Notes: generated from the letters alone by a model not told the origin. A stretch of 64,000 bases of DNA from Candidatus Leptovillus affinis (GCA_016705235.1 JADIYP010000002.1:496001-560000); one strand, 5' to 3'. Positions 25,211 to 37,264 are shown, counted from the stretch's first letter. Made by a program: numbers and translations.

Positions 25211-26461
25211 ATGAAACATACACTTCGACAAGTATTTCAGTCTGGCAAATTCCTGATCGGGTTTTCCATTTTCTCGTTCATTTTGCTGGTCGTGATCATT
25301 TATCCACGAGTCATCACCGATCCCCCTTTGCAGATCATCGGTCAGGGCACGTTTTTCCCACCTGGCCTCTATGTCAACGTCTACGACAGCCTGAATACGC
25401 CATATTACACACTCAATCTGCCCAACGCTACCAGAAATCGAATTGCCAGTAAGTTGAGCGATGAAGATCGGCAGGCTATTAAAGAATGGTTAACGGCCGT
25501 AGGCATTTCTGAAGATCAAATTGACGTTGAAAACACCGCCCAACTCCTGGAGCAGTGGGCGAACAATTACGACCCCACGCTCAGGGTTCCCGGCATGACC
25601 AATGCCCGACGCAATTATTTTATTCGGCTCAACAGCTCACTCAGTAGACTTTTGGCCACCGAAGGCGTGAGCATAGCCGTGCGAAACGAGGAAACGGGCG
25701 AACTGGAAGAGATAGGCGCTGTGACACAAACCGATTACGTGAATGCCAGCCAGGTTCCCAATGTACGTTTACTGCTCCTGGGAACGGATAATTTTGGTCG
25801 GGACGTGCTGACCGAACTGGTAGTGGCCACCCGTGTATCCCTCCTTATCGGTATTGTGGCCGGTCTTGTCGCCACCTCCATCGGTTTGGCGCTGGGTTTA
25901 CTGTCTGGTTATGTCGGTGGGGTGGTGGATGACGTTATCACGTTTATCACCAATCTGTTTATCGTTATTCCCAGTTTTGTCTTATTGATCCTGATTTCAT
26001 TCAGCATCGGGCAGAATCAACGAGGCCCTATTACTATCGCCGTGGTGATTGGGTTCACGTCCTGGGTGTGGACGACCAGAGCGGTGCGATCGCAGGTGAT
26101 TTCATTACGTAACCGCGATCATGTTAATCTGTCCAAGCTGTCCGGCTATTCCATCGTTCACATCATACTTAAAGATATTCTCCCTTACATTGCTTCCTAT
26201 GTTGTCATGGCGCTGATCCTGCAAATTTCTTCCGGTATCATCGCGGAGGCCGGCTTATCCATTCTTGGATTAGGCCCCAGAACCACGGAAGTGCCGACAT
26301 TGGGGTTAATGCTGTACTGGGCGATGATCTACCAGGCTCATATTTTCGGGAAATGGTGGGCATACCTGCCCGTCCTCATCACCATTGCCCTGATTACGTT
26401 CTCGATGAATTTGATGAACACAGGCCTCGATCATGTATTCAATCCGGCGCTGAGGGATTAG
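25211..26461 (+). CDS. ABC permease, DppC type, with an enlarged external domain
   Basis: 416 aa, about 100 longer than the usual 290-310. After helix 1 (about 13-33) comes an insertion of roughly 150 residues that is predicted outside the membrane (including TLNLPNATRNRIASKLSDED and TNARRNYFIRLNSSLSRLL). The normal core then starts at LLGTDNFGRDVLTELVVATRVSL. The coupling region is RSQVISLRNRDHVNLSKLSG. The insertion may help dock the large binding protein. It starts 18 bases after the first permease. Confidence 0.92.
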   Translation: MKHTLRQVFQSGKFLIGFSIFSFILLVVIIYPRVITDPPLQIIGQGTFFPPGLYVNVYDSLNTPYYTLNLPNATRNRIASKLSDEDRQAIKEWLTAVGISEDQIDVENTAQLLEQWANNYDPTLRVPGMTNARRNYFIRLNSSLSRLLATEGVSIAVRNEETGELEEIGAVTQTDYVNASQVPNVRLLLLGTDNFGRDVLTELVVATRVSLLIGIVAGLVATSIGLALGLLSGYVGGVVDDVITFITNLFIVIPSFVLLILISFSIGQNQRGPITIAVVIGFTSWVWTTRAVRSQVISLRNRDHVNLSKLSGYSIVHIILKDILPYIASYVVMALILQISSGIIAEAGLSILGLGPRTTEVPTLGLMLYWAMIYQAHIFGKWWAYLPVLITIALITFSMNLMNTGLDHVFNPALRD

Positions 26462-26543
26462 CTGTGGGCTGTAGGCTGTGAGCTGTAGGCTGTGAGCTGA
26501 AAGTCGTTAACGGAATACGGGACACGAACAACAGGAAACTACT

Positions 26544-27566
26544 ATGTCGAATGCCATATTAGAAGTCAGGGAACTAACCACCAAATATATCACCCGGTTT
26601 CGGGAAGATATTTACGCCGTTGATCATGTTTCTTTGAGGGTGGAAGAGGGGAAATCGCTTGGCATTGCGGGTGAATCGGGCTGTGGCAAGTCCACCCTGG
26701 CGCTGAGCCTGATGGGCTATTACTTCCCGCCCTTGTACTATACCAGCGGCGAAATTATTATAGACGGCCGTAACATCTCCGGCATGAACTCGGACGACGT
26801 GCGCAAATCCATTTTGGGCAACGAGATAGCCTATATCCCCCAGGCGGCCATGAACGCCCTCAACCCCACGCAGAAAGTCATCCGCTTTATCGAAGACGTC
26901 ATTGAAGCGCACGATCCCTCTGTAACCAAGAAAGAAGTGTATAACCTGGCGAAAGGTTTCTTTGAAGCGGTCGGGCTGCCGGCCGATGTGCTGCAAAAAT
27001 ACCCCGTCGAGCTTTCCGGCGGCATGAAACAGCGCACCGTCATCGCCATTTCCGTCATCCTCTCGCCGCAAATCCTCATCGCCGATGAGCCATCTTCCGC
27101 GCTCGATGTCACCTCGCAGAAGATGGTCATCAAGATGCTGCGTAACCTGATGGACAAGGGATACATCAAGGCGATGATCTTCATCACCCATGAACTGCCG
27201 CTCCTGTATAACGTGACGGACGACATCATGGTGATGTATGCCGGGCAGATAGTCGAGAAGGCCAGCGCCAGAGAAGCGGTGTTCGACCCGCTCCACCCCT
27301 ATTCCAAAGGTCTCATGGGTTCGATCATCGTGCCGGAAGAAGGGCTGCGGGATGTGAAGCTGACGGCCATTCCGGGCGTGCCGCCGAATCTTAAGAAACC
27401 GCCGTCGGGCTGCCGCTTTGCCGAACGCTGCAAATACGTTCGGCCAGAATGCAAGGGCACGTCCGTTCCTTTGCGCGATGTGGGCAACGGCCGTGCCTAC
27501 CGCTGTATCATCCCCGAAACAGAACTGCGCGAGATGTATGCCAGGGAGGCTCGTAAAAATGTCTGA
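26544..27566 (+). CDS. ABC ATPase, DppD/OppD type
   Basis: 340 aa. Walker A GESGCGKST, signature LSGGMKQRTVIAISVI, Walker B ILIADEPSSALDV and H-loop FITHELPLL. The C-terminal oligopeptide/dipeptide extension is present with the cysteine pattern CRFAERCKYVRPEC plus a fourth Cys, a likely iron-sulfur or metal site seen in this subfamily. The 82 bases before it hold short ggctgtgagctgta repeats. Confidence 0.94.
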   Translation: MSNAILEVRELTTKYITRFREDIYAVDHVSLRVEEGKSLGIAGESGCGKSTLALSLMGYYFPPLYYTSGEIIIDGRNISGMNSDDVRKSILGNEIAYIPQAAMNALNPTQKVIRFIEDVIEAHDPSVTKKEVYNLAKGFFEAVGLPADVLQKYPVELSGGMKQRTVIAISVILSPQILIADEPSSALDVTSQKMVIKMLRNLMDKGYIKAMIFITHELPLLYNVTDDIMVMYAGQIVEKASAREAVFDPLHPYSKGLMGSIIVPEEGLRDVKLTAIPGVPPNLKKPPSGCRFAERCKYVRPECKGTSVPLRDVGNGRAYRCIIPETELREMYAREARKNV

Positions 27567-28371
27567 CGAAAAAAAATTGTGCCTGAGCGGGAAAGGCGTG
27601 ACAAAAGTCTTTGGAGTGGGTCGCAGAAAAACGGTCGCCGTGGATCATGTAGATTTCAATTTCTACGAGGGTGAAATCATTTCCATCGTCGGCGAATCGG
27701 GCAGCGGCAAGACCACGTTAGCGAAAATGCTGCTGGGCTTGATCAACGAGACCGAAGGCGACATTTACTTTCAGGGCGAAAAGCGGGATATCGGGTCGCA
27801 TCGAAAGAAAAAGAAATACTGGAAAAGTATTCAAGCCATCTTTCAGGACCCGTTCTCGGCCTACAACACCTTCAACAAGATTGATACCGTCCTTCTGGAT
27901 TGTATTCGGATGCGCGGTGGCGGCCGGCTGCCCCATGAACAAAAAGTAGCCATGATGACCGAGGCGTGCAGCTTCGTCAACCTGAAATTCGCCGAACTGA
28001 CCAACAAGTATCCCTTTGAGCTTTCCGGCGGGCAGCAGCAGCGCCTGATGATCGCCCGCATCTTCTTGCTAAAACCCAAAATCTTGCTGGCCGATGAACC
28101 CACTTCGATGATTGACGCCTGCTCCCGCGCTACCATCCTGGACATGCTCATGCAACTGCGCGATGAAATTGGCATGACGCCTATTTTCATCACCCACGAT
28201 ATTGGCCTGGCGTATTATGTTTCGGATAGCGTCTATATTATGGAACACGGCCGTTTTGTGGAAAGTGGCTCGGCCGACGAAGTGATTCTGCGTCCAAAAG
28301 AACCCTATACCAAACGCCTGCTCAATGACGTGCCCAAAATCTATGAAGAATGGGACCTTTCAACGGTCTAA
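27559..28371 (+). CDS. ABC ATPase, DppF/OppF type
   Basis: 270 aa from ATG 27559, overlapping the DppD stop by 8 bases with a GGGAGG site inside the upstream gene, so the two are translationally coupled. Walker A GESGSGKTT, signature LSGGQQQRLMIARIF, Walker B ILLADEPTSMID, H-loop FITHDIGLAYYVSD. It lacks the C-terminal cysteine extension of DppD. It completes the two-permease, two-ATPase importer. Confidence 0.93.
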   Translation: MSDEKKLCLSGKGVTKVFGVGRRKTVAVDHVDFNFYEGEIISIVGESGSGKTTLAKMLLGLINETEGDIYFQGEKRDIGSHRKKKKYWKSIQAIFQDPFSAYNTFNKIDTVLLDCIRMRGGGRLPHEQKVAMMTEACSFVNLKFAELTNKYPFELSGGQQQRLMIARIFLLKPKILLADEPTSMIDACSRATILDMLMQLRDEIGMTPIFITHDIGLAYYVSDSVYIMEHGRFVESGSADEVILRPKEPYTKRLLNDVPKIYEEWDLSTV

Positions 28372-28373
28372 CG

Positions 28374-28403
28374 GTAGAGACGTGGCATTGCCACGTCTCT
28401 ACA
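28374..28403. repeat. Hairpin repeat between transporter and MFS gene
   Basis: The sequence gtagagacgtgg / ccacgtctctac is a perfect inverted repeat with loop CATTG right after the ATPase stop. There is no T run, so it is more like a REP palindrome than a terminator. Confidence 0.75.
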
Positions 28404-28411
28404 TAACAAAC

Positions 28412-29626
28412 ATGCTGCAAAAATCAAAAATCCCTTCAAAATTAAGCCTGATTCTCCTCGCTTACGCCGCCTTTATTGCTCTGGGCATGCCCGATGGCTT
28501 ATTAGGCATCGCCTGGCCTTCCGTCCGGGCCGATTTTAGCGTACCGCTCGATGCTTTGGGCATGTTGCTGTTTGCCAGCGTCGCCGGCTATATGACCTCC
28601 AGCTTTCTCAGCGGCGTGCTGATTGCCCGCCTGGGCGTAGGCAATTTGCTCGCCATTAGCTGCGCCCTCACCGGCTCGGCGCTCGTGGGGTATACCCTTG
28701 TGCCCGAATGGTGGCTGATGGTGCTGTTGGGCGTGGTGGCTGGGTTGGGCGCGGGCGCGATTGATGCCGGTCTGAATACCTACGTCGCCGCCCACTTCGG
28801 CGAAGGGCTGATGCAGTGGCTCCATGCCAGCTATGGCATTGGCGTCACCATTGGCCCCATTATCATGACCCTGGCTCTGACCAATCTGGATTCCTGGCGC
28901 GTGGGTTACCTCATCGTCGGTGGCTTCCAATTTTTGATGGCCTTCGCCTTTACGCTGACGCTGTCCTGGTGGAATAGCCCGGAAGATCCGGCCGAAAGCC
29001 AGCGTGAAAAGCGCCTGACCGAGTACAAAACCCCTCTCAGCCAAACCATCCGCCGGCCGCAAGTCTGGCTTAGCGCCTTGCTGTTTTTCCTTTACGTAGG
29101 GGCAGAAGTTTCCCTGGGCGCCTGGGCCTACACCTTGCTCACCGAGTCACGGGATGTGCCGGTGCGTCTGGCCGGTTTCTGGGCCGGCAGCTATTGGGCA
29201 ATGTTCACCGTTGGGCGCATCCTGGCCGGGCTATATGCCCGACGCCTGGGGATTCACCTGCTGGCTCAGGGTGGCATGGTCCTGGCTTTGCTCGGCGCGG
29301 TCTTGCTCTGGTGGAACCCGGCTCCATTTGCCAACTTGCTGGCGGTGGGACTGATCGGCCTGGCAATCGCCCCAGTCTTCCCGGCGATGATGTCGGGAAC
29401 CCGCCAACGGGTAGGCGCGCGTTATGCCGCCAACACCATTGGGATACAAATGGCGGCTACCGGGCTGGGCGGGGCGACAATCGCCAGCCTGGTGGGCGTG
29501 TTGGCGCGCCGGTTTTCGCTGGAAGTTATTCCCGTTTGCCTGGTCCTGCTGTTTCTGGCCTTGTTTGGCGCATACCGGTTATCCCTGACCAGCAAAGTTC
29601 AACAGGAAATGGAGCATGTCGCCTGA
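28412..29626 (+). CDS. Major facilitator superfamily transporter (FucP/sugar-type)
   Basis: 404 aa from ATG 28412. Twelve membrane helices are readable. Features such as GMPDGLLGIAWPSVRADF in helix 1, GLGAGAIDAGLNTYVAAHF and HASYGIGVTIGP in the first half resemble the FucP/MFS group for sugars. It lies between the oligosaccharide importer and the glycosidase genes, so export or uptake of a sugar is likely. The start is weakly supported because no clear Shine-Dalgarno is seen. Confidence 0.85.
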   Translation: MLQKSKIPSKLSLILLAYAAFIALGMPDGLLGIAWPSVRADFSVPLDALGMLLFASVAGYMTSSFLSGVLIARLGVGNLLAISCALTGSALVGYTLVPEWWLMVLLGVVAGLGAGAIDAGLNTYVAAHFGEGLMQWLHASYGIGVTIGPIIMTLALTNLDSWRVGYLIVGGFQFLMAFAFTLTLSWWNSPEDPAESQREKRLTEYKTPLSQTIRRPQVWLSALLFFLYVGAEVSLGAWAYTLLTESRDVPVRLAGFWAGSYWAMFTVGRILAGLYARRLGIHLLAQGGMVLALLGAVLLWWNPAPFANLLAVGLIGLAIAPVFPAMMSGTRQRVGARYAANTIGIQMAATGLGGATIASLVGVLARRFSLEVIPVCLVLLFLALFGAYRLSLTSKVQQEMEHVA

Positions 29627-29957
29627 TAGTCAAACGTATCGCGCCTTGCCAGATGTTTGACGAAAACCCTGGAGGCGCAGGCGTCCCGCCTGCCAGAGCG
29701 GACGTGACGTCCGCGCTCCCATTTATACAGGAGTCAAGGTTGATACATTGACCAGGCAATTAGAGAAGTTAGGCTACTCGGTTCAATTGGAACCGTTGAT
29801 TTTACAAGCAACTCCCATTTAGCGGGCACTTTGTGCTCGCTAAATGGGTTATTTTCGTAGGAGACATCATGAGTGGTCTAACCCACCACCACAAATGAAA
29901 AGGTTGAGATTTGTCAAATCTTTAAGATTTGACAAATCTATTTTCAAGGGAGAACCT
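29627..29957. other. Gene-free stretch with hairpins and leader upstream of the beta-mannosidase
   Basis: 331 bases. They contain GC-rich hairpins (ggcgcaggcg.., and gagcggacgt / acgtccgc near 29696-29718), a 25-codon remnant (TTG 29748 to TAG 29822, ending QLEKLGYSVQLEPL) that looks like the tail of an IS transposase, a strong stem-loop (29814-29848: cccatttagcg / cgctaaatggg), and the duplicated leader listed separately. The transposase-tail reading is only an impression. Confidence 0.5.
29859..29952 (+). promoter_or_regulatory. Duplicated 94-bp leader, copy 1 (uORF plus stem-loop)
   Basis: Almost identical to 34880-34973. It has an AGGAG site, a 9-codon ORF MSGLTHHHK (29869-29898) and a 14-bp-arm stem-loop agatttgtcaaatc / gatttgacaaatct (29907-29939), then the AAGGGAG ribosome site of the glycosidase. 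The whole segment is also open in frame with the gene behind it. The design recalls attenuator leaders, but it may just be a dispersed repeat. Confidence 0.65.
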
Positions 29958-32417
<2,460 letters not shown>

Positions 32418-32580
32418 TTGAAGATTAGAGCGAGAGAAACATGGAAGGGGAAGCTGTGGTATCCGTAAACCATCATCGGGATTCCATAAACGGAAAACAG
32501 ACTGCGGTTAAGCGATTTCGCATATTGACTCTCGTTTCAAACTCTGCGCTCCACAAAGGTTCAGAAAAAAGGGGTAAACC

Positions 32581-34863
32581 ATGTCTGATATTCATGCTCT
32601 CGTAGCCAAAATGTCTTTAGAAGAAAAAGCGGCGCTCTGTACCGGAGCCAGCGCCTGGACAACGACGCCGGTCAAATGGCTCAACCTGCCGGAACTGCTC
32701 GTCTCCGATGGCCCGCATGGTATCCGCCGCGTCGCCGACATTCATGCCCTGACGCAAAAAAGCCTGCCTGCCACCTGTTTCCCTACGGCTTCCAGTCTGG
32801 CCGCCACCTGGGACGTGGATTTGTTATTTGAAATGGGGCAGGCGTTGGCCGAAGAAGCCATCACCCTGGACGTAGACGTCATCCTCGGCCCTGGCGTCAA
32901 TATGAAGCGCTCGCCCCTATGCGGCCGTAACTTCGAATATTTCTCCGAAGACCCCTACCAGGCGGGGAAGATGGCCGCCAGTCTCATCCAAGGCATTCAG
33001 AGCAAAGGCGTGGGCACGTCGTTGAAACATTACGCCGCCAACAACCAGGAATTTGAGCGTTTTTCAATCAACACCCAGGTGGACGAACGCGCCCTGCGCG
33101 AGATTTATTTACCGGCGTTTGAAACGGCCGTTACCCAGGCCCAACCCTGGACTGTCATGTGTTCTTACAACAAAATCAACGGAACCTTCGGCTCAGAACA
33201 AACTTACCTGCTCACCGACATCCTCAAAAAGGAATGGGGCTTCGAGGGTTTCGTTGTCTCCGACTGGGGTGCCGTGCATGACCGGGTGGCTGCTCTAAAA
33301 GCGGGGCTGGACCTGGAAATGCCTGGCCCCAAGCAGACGCGGGTCAACGCTGTCATCGAAGCGGTGCGCAACGGCGAATTGGACGAAACCGTGCTGGACG
33401 AGGCCGTTCGGCGCATCGTGCGCGTTACGCTGTGCGCCGCACAGACACCCAAAGGCGGCAACTTTGACGCCGCCGCCCACCACATCCTGGCCCGCAGAGT
33501 GGCCGCCGAAGGTATGGTGCTGCTCAAGAACAACGGCCTGCTCCCCCTGCAAAACCCGCAGCACATCGCCGTCATCGGCCGCGCCGCGCAGCGCGCCCAC
33601 TTCCAGGGCGGCGGCAGCTCGCACATCAACCCCACCCAGGTAGACGTGCCATTCAGCGAGCTGCAAAAGCTGGCCGGAAACGCCGAATTGAGCTTTGCCA
33701 CGGGGTATCCTGAAGACAACAGCCTGGATCAGGGCATGATCAACGAAGCGGTTGCCGTCGCTCAGGTAGCCGACGTGGCCTTGCTCTACATCGCCCTGCC
33801 TTCGTTCAAGGAATCGGAAGGGTATGACCGGACAGACCTGGACCTGACGGAGCAGCAGGTGGCGCTGATTCAGGCGGTAACGGCCGTTCAGCCCAACACC
33901 GTCGTCATCCTCAACAATGGCGCGCCGGTGGTTATGGGCGAATGGCTCGATGGGGCAGCGGCCGTGCTGGAAGCGTGGATGATGGGTCAGGCTGGCGGCG
34001 GCGCCATTGCCGACGTTCTGTATGGCCGCGTCAATCCCAGCGGCAAACTGGCCGAAACCTACCCCCACCGGCTGAAAGACACCCCCGCCTACCTCAACTT
34101 CCCCGGCGAAAACGGCGTGGTGCGTTATGGCGAAGGGCTGTTCATCGGCTACCGCTTCTACGACGCCAAAGAAACGCCGGTGCTGTTCCCCTTTGGCCAC
34201 GGCCTCAGCTACACCACCTTCGCCTACAGCAATTTACGGCTGTCGGCCGACAGCTTCCAGGATGTGGATGGTCTCATGGTGTCGGTGGACGTAACCAACA
34301 CCGGCGCGGCGGCGGGCAAGGAAGTGGTGCAGGTGTATGTGCATGATAAAGAGGCGCGGTTGATACGGCCGTACAAAGAACTCAAAGGTTTCGCCAAAGT
34401 CGCGCTGCAACCCGGCGAGACCAAAACCGTGCAAATCCCCCTTGATTTCCGCGCCTTCGCTTACTACGATCCCGCCTACCGGCAGTGGATCACCGAAGAC
34501 GGGCAGTTTGTTATCCTGGTAGGCGCATCGGCAGCCGATATTCGCGCCCAGGCCACCGTCACCTTGCAATCCACTTTGCAGCTCCCCTCCATCCTGCACG
34601 AAGAATCCACCATCCGACACTGGTTCAATGATCCGGCCGGCAAGGCGATTCTCCAACCCATGTTTAGCGAACTGATGTCCAATGGTCCCTTCAGCCAGGA
34701 TGAGTCCGGCCAGGACGCCATCGGCATGGATACGCTCAGCTTTCTGATGGATTTGCCCCTGCGCAGTTTCCTGCATTTCCAGGAAGGCTCCCTCACCCAG
34801 CCCGCCGACGACATCGCCGACATGCTGCTGGAACAGGTGCGTGGGCTGAAGCAGTCGGTCTAG
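32581..34863 (+). CDS. Glycoside hydrolase family 3, beta-glucosidase-like
   Basis: 760 aa. The N-terminal barrel has DGPHGIRR, GPGVNMKRSPLCGRNFEYFSEDP and KHYAANNQE; the nucleophile Asp228 lies in FVVSDWGAVHD. The second domain (about 310-560) has GGGSSHINPTQV and AVLEAWMMGQAGGGAIADVLYGRVNPSGKLAETYP, and an FnIII-like C-terminal domain follows (about 580-660). There is no signal peptide, hence cytoplasmic. It likely cleaves beta-glucosides from imported oligosaccharides. It starts 163 bases after the GH2 gene; that gap holds no gene. Confidence 0.92.
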   Translation: MSDIHALVAKMSLEEKAALCTGASAWTTTPVKWLNLPELLVSDGPHGIRRVADIHALTQKSLPATCFPTASSLAATWDVDLLFEMGQALAEEAITLDVDVILGPGVNMKRSPLCGRNFEYFSEDPYQAGKMAASLIQGIQSKGVGTSLKHYAANNQEFERFSINTQVDERALREIYLPAFETAVTQAQPWTVMCSYNKINGTFGSEQTYLLTDILKKEWGFEGFVVSDWGAVHDRVAALKAGLDLEMPGPKQTRVNAVIEAVRNGELDETVLDEAVRRIVRVTLCAAQTPKGGNFDAAAHHILARRVAAEGMVLLKNNGLLPLQNPQHIAVIGRAAQRAHFQGGGSSHINPTQVDVPFSELQKLAGNAELSFATGYPEDNSLDQGMINEAVAVAQVADVALLYIALPSFKESEGYDRTDLDLTEQQVALIQAVTAVQPNTVVILNNGAPVVMGEWLDGAAAVLEAWMMGQAGGGAIADVLYGRVNPSGKLAETYPHRLKDTPAYLNFPGENGVVRYGEGLFIGYRFYDAKETPVLFPFGHGLSYTTFAYSNLRLSADSFQDVDGLMVSVDVTNTGAAAGKEVVQVYVHDKEARLIRPYKELKGFAKVALQPGETKTVQIPLDFRAFAYYDPAYRQWITEDGQFVILVGASAADIRAQATVTLQSTLQLPSILHEESTIRHWFNDPAGKAILQPMFSELMSNGPFSQDESGQDAIGMDTLSFLMDLPLRSFLHFQEGSLTQPADDIADMLLEQVRGLKQSV

Positions 34864-34879
34864 TTTTGTGGAGATTCCC

Positions 34880-34973
34880 AGGAGACATCATGAGTGGTCT
34901 AACCCACCACTACGAATGAAAAGGTTGAGATTTGTCAAATCTTTAAGATTTGACAAATCTATTTTCAAGGGAG
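34880..34973 (+). promoter_or_regulatory. Duplicated 94-bp leader, copy 2
   Basis: Same layout as the copy before the GH2 gene: AGGAG, a 9-codon ORF reading MSGLTHHYE (34890-34919), the stem-loop and AAGGGAG. It differs from copy 1 by only two bases, both in the short ORF. Since the surrounding genes are unrelated, the segment must have been copied as a unit. Confidence 0.65.
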
Positions 34974-34981
34974 GAGTTCAG

Positions 34982-35800
34982 ATGCTACCCCATTGGAGCG
35001 ACGCTTATAGTACGGTAGACGGCCGTACAGTTCATTACACCCGCACGGGGGATGGCAACAAGCCGCCCCTGCTGCTGCTGCACGGCTTTACCGACAATGG
35101 CCTGTGCTGGCTGCGGGCGGCGCGTGACCTGGAAGCGCAGTACGACGTCATCATGCCCGACGCCAGGGGGCATGGGCTTTCGGCGCGGGTGCAGCCTGGC
35201 GAGCCGCTTGACAACGCGGCCGATGTCGCCGGGTTAATTACCGCCTTGGGACTACGCAAACCGGTTGTCGGCGGCCATTCAATGGGCGGCCTCACAGCCA
35301 CGGAACTCGGCGCGCGTTACCCGGAATTAGTCGGCGGGCTGGTCTTGGAAGACCCGGCCTGGATTGACCCTTCTCCCGATGAGGCGCCTTTGCTGGAGAA
35401 CCCATTTTTTGCCTGGCTGCTGACCCTTGAAGAAGCTTCTCTGGATGAGATTGTCGCCATGGGCAAAACAATCAGCCCGCTCTGGGCGGAAGTAGAGTTT
35501 CCGGCCTGGGCCGAATCGAAACGCCAGCTTGACAAGAATATCTTTCCGCTCGTAAACGTTCGCCAGCCCTGGCGAGAATTTGTGGCCGCGTTGACGGTTC
35601 CGACCCTGCTGATCACGGCCGTTCCAGAAATGAATGCCATCATCACCCCGGCCATCGCCCAAGAGGCGGTCTCGCTTTCCCCGTTTCTACAGGCGGCGCA
35701 GGTTCCTGACGCCGGGCACAACATCCGCCGGGAAAACTACCCCGCCTTTATGAACGTTTTGCAGGCTTTTCTCAGCCAATTCGCCGCCACCCAGGATTAA
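34982..35800 (+). CDS. Alpha/beta hydrolase
   Basis: 272 aa from ATG 34982 (MLPHWSDAYSTVDG). It has the oxyanion-hole motif LLLHGFTDNG, the nucleophile elbow GGHSMGG with Ser100, and the catalytic His in DAGHNIRREN near the end. The family has many esterases and epoxide or carbon-carbon hydrolases. Lying between GH3 and GH1 genes, it could remove acyl groups from oligosaccharides, but this is a guess. The GH1 gene starts 4 bases after its stop. Confidence 0.88.
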   Translation: MLPHWSDAYSTVDGRTVHYTRTGDGNKPPLLLLHGFTDNGLCWLRAARDLEAQYDVIMPDARGHGLSARVQPGEPLDNAADVAGLITALGLRKPVVGGHSMGGLTATELGARYPELVGGLVLEDPAWIDPSPDEAPLLENPFFAWLLTLEEASLDEIVAMGKTISPLWAEVEFPAWAESKRQLDKNIFPLVNVRQPWREFVAALTVPTLLITAVPEMNAIITPAIAQEAVSLSPFLQAAQVPDAGHNIRRENYPAFMNVLQAFLSQFAATQD

Positions 35801-35804
35801 CATA

Positions 35805-37085
35805 ATGTCTGACCAATTTCCGCAAGGTTTTTTATGGGGCACGGCCACGGCCGCCCATCAAGTAGAAGGCAATAACACCAACTGCGACTTCTGGGTGATG
35901 GAACACTTGCCGGACACGGTTTTCGCCGAGCCGTCGGGCGACGCTATTGACCATTACCACCGCTACCCGGAAGATATAGCCCTGCTGGCCGATTTGGGCT
36001 TCAACAGCTACCGCTTTTCGGTGGAATGGGCGCGGGTGGAGCCGGAAAACGGCCGTTTCTCCACCGCCGCTCTCGACCATTACCGCCGTATGTGCGAGAC
36101 CTGCCTGGCGCACGGCCTCAAGCCGGTGGTCACCTACCACCATTTTACCTCCCCGCGCTGGCTCATCAGCCAGGGCGGATGGGAGAATGGGGAGACGGCC
36201 GAAAAATTTGCGCGTTACGCCGCTAAAGTCACCCAGCACCTGGGCGACCTCCTGGAAGCGGTCTGCACCATCAACGAGGTCAACATTCCGCGCATGGCCG
36301 CCATGCTCTGGATGACCGGCGGCTCGGACGACTCTTTCGCCCGGCGGGCGGCGCAGGCGCTGCACGCCACGCCGGAACAGTTCGCCCCCTTCCTGTTCGC
36401 CGGGACGGCGCAAGGGCGAGATGTGATCCTGGCGGCGCATCATCAGGCGCGGGCGGCGATTAAGGCCGAACGGCCGTCCTTGCCCGTCGGTCTCACCATT
36501 GCCATGTCCGATATGCAAGCCCTGCCCGGCGGCGAAGCGGTCCGCGACCAAATGCGCTGGGAGCTGCAAGACGTCTTTCTGGAAGCCGCCCGCGAAGATG
36601 ACTTTGTGGGTGTGCAAACTTATTCCCGCGACCGGTACGGCCCGGACGGCCCCCTCGGACCGGAAGAAGGGGTGGAGCTGACGCAAATGGGTTACGAATT
36701 CTGGCCGCAAGCCATCGGCGCTACCCTGCGCCGCGCCCACGAGATGACGGGCCTGCCCCTGATGGTGACGGAAAACGGCATTGGCACAAAAGATGACGGC
36801 CGTCGCCTGGCCTATTACCAGACGGCGCTGCAAAGCGTTCTGGCCTGCCTGCAAGATGGGCTGGACGTGCGCGGCTACTTCGCCTGGTCGGCCTTCGATA
36901 ACTTTGAATGGATGCTGGGGTACGAACCGACGTTTGGCCTGATTGCCGTGGACCGCAGTACGCAGCAGCGAACCATCAAGCCGAGCGCCCGCTGGTTGAG
37001 CCAGGTAGCCCAGGCTAGCCAGGTAGCCCAGGCTAGCCAGGTAGCCCAGGCTAGCCTGATAGTCGGCGCTAATGGGTGGGGATAA
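35805..37085 (+). CDS. Glycoside hydrolase family 1, beta-glucosidase-like
   Basis: 426 aa. It starts with FPQGFLWGTATAAHQVEG, the family signature. The acid/base is Glu158 in CTINEVN (most members have NEP), and the nucleophile is Glu323 in LMVTENGIGT. The end FDNFEWMLGYEPTFGLIAVDR is normal, but it is followed by a repetitive tail SQVAQASQVAQASQVAQAS from an 18-bp tandem repeat. It is cytoplasmic and probably hydrolyses beta-glucosides or related disaccharides. Confidence 0.92.
   Translation: MSDQFPQGFLWGTATAAHQVEGNNTNCDFWVMEHLPDTVFAEPSGDAIDHYHRYPEDIALLADLGFNSYRFSVEWARVEPENGRFSTAALDHYRRMCETCLAHGLKPVVTYHHFTSPRWLISQGGWENGETAEKFARYAAKVTQHLGDLLEAVCTINEVNIPRMAAMLWMTGGSDDSFARRAAQALHATPEQFAPFLFAGTAQGRDVILAAHHQARAAIKAERPSLPVGLTIAMSDMQALPGGEAVRDQMRWELQDVFLEAAREDDFVGVQTYSRDRYGPDGPLGPEEGVELTQMGYEFWPQAIGATLRRAHEMTGLPLMVTENGIGTKDDGRRLAYYQTALQSVLACLQDGLDVRGYFAWSAFDNFEWMLGYEPTFGLIAVDRSTQQRTIKPSARWLSQVAQASQVAQASQVAQASLIVGANGWG
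36999..37052 (+). repeat. 18-bp x 3 tandem repeat at the GH1 C-terminus
   Basis: Three exact copies of agccaggtagcccaggct encode SQVAQA. Being a multiple of three, changes in copy number keep the frame. Confidence 0.95.
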
Positions 37086-37129
37086 ACCGTTTTTGATCCT
37101 TCAGATCCTCAGGGGGGGTGACAGCCCCC

Positions 37130-37186
37130 GATGCGTGAAGCGTGATGCGTAACCAGAGAGGTTTCACGCATCACGCATCACGCATC
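37130..37186. repeat. Inverted repeat between convergent GH1 and Gfo/Idh genes
   Basis: The arms gatgcgtgaagcgtgatgcgt-like (37130-37150) and acgcatcacgcatcacgcatc-like (37166-37186) pair with few mismatches and are made of ~8-base gatgcgt words. There is no T run. It could end both convergent transcripts. Confidence 0.75.
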
Positions 37187-37264
37187 AGACCAAACCCCAT
37201 GAAATCCCAAAGACCCCCGTTTTTTTATAATCTTGCAAACGTGGCGGATCTGGAGATTGCCATC

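Noticed and set aside
29748..29822. 25-codon ORF as a gene
   Set aside because: Too short and without ribosome site; at best the tail of a lost IS transposase, noted in the intergenic entry.
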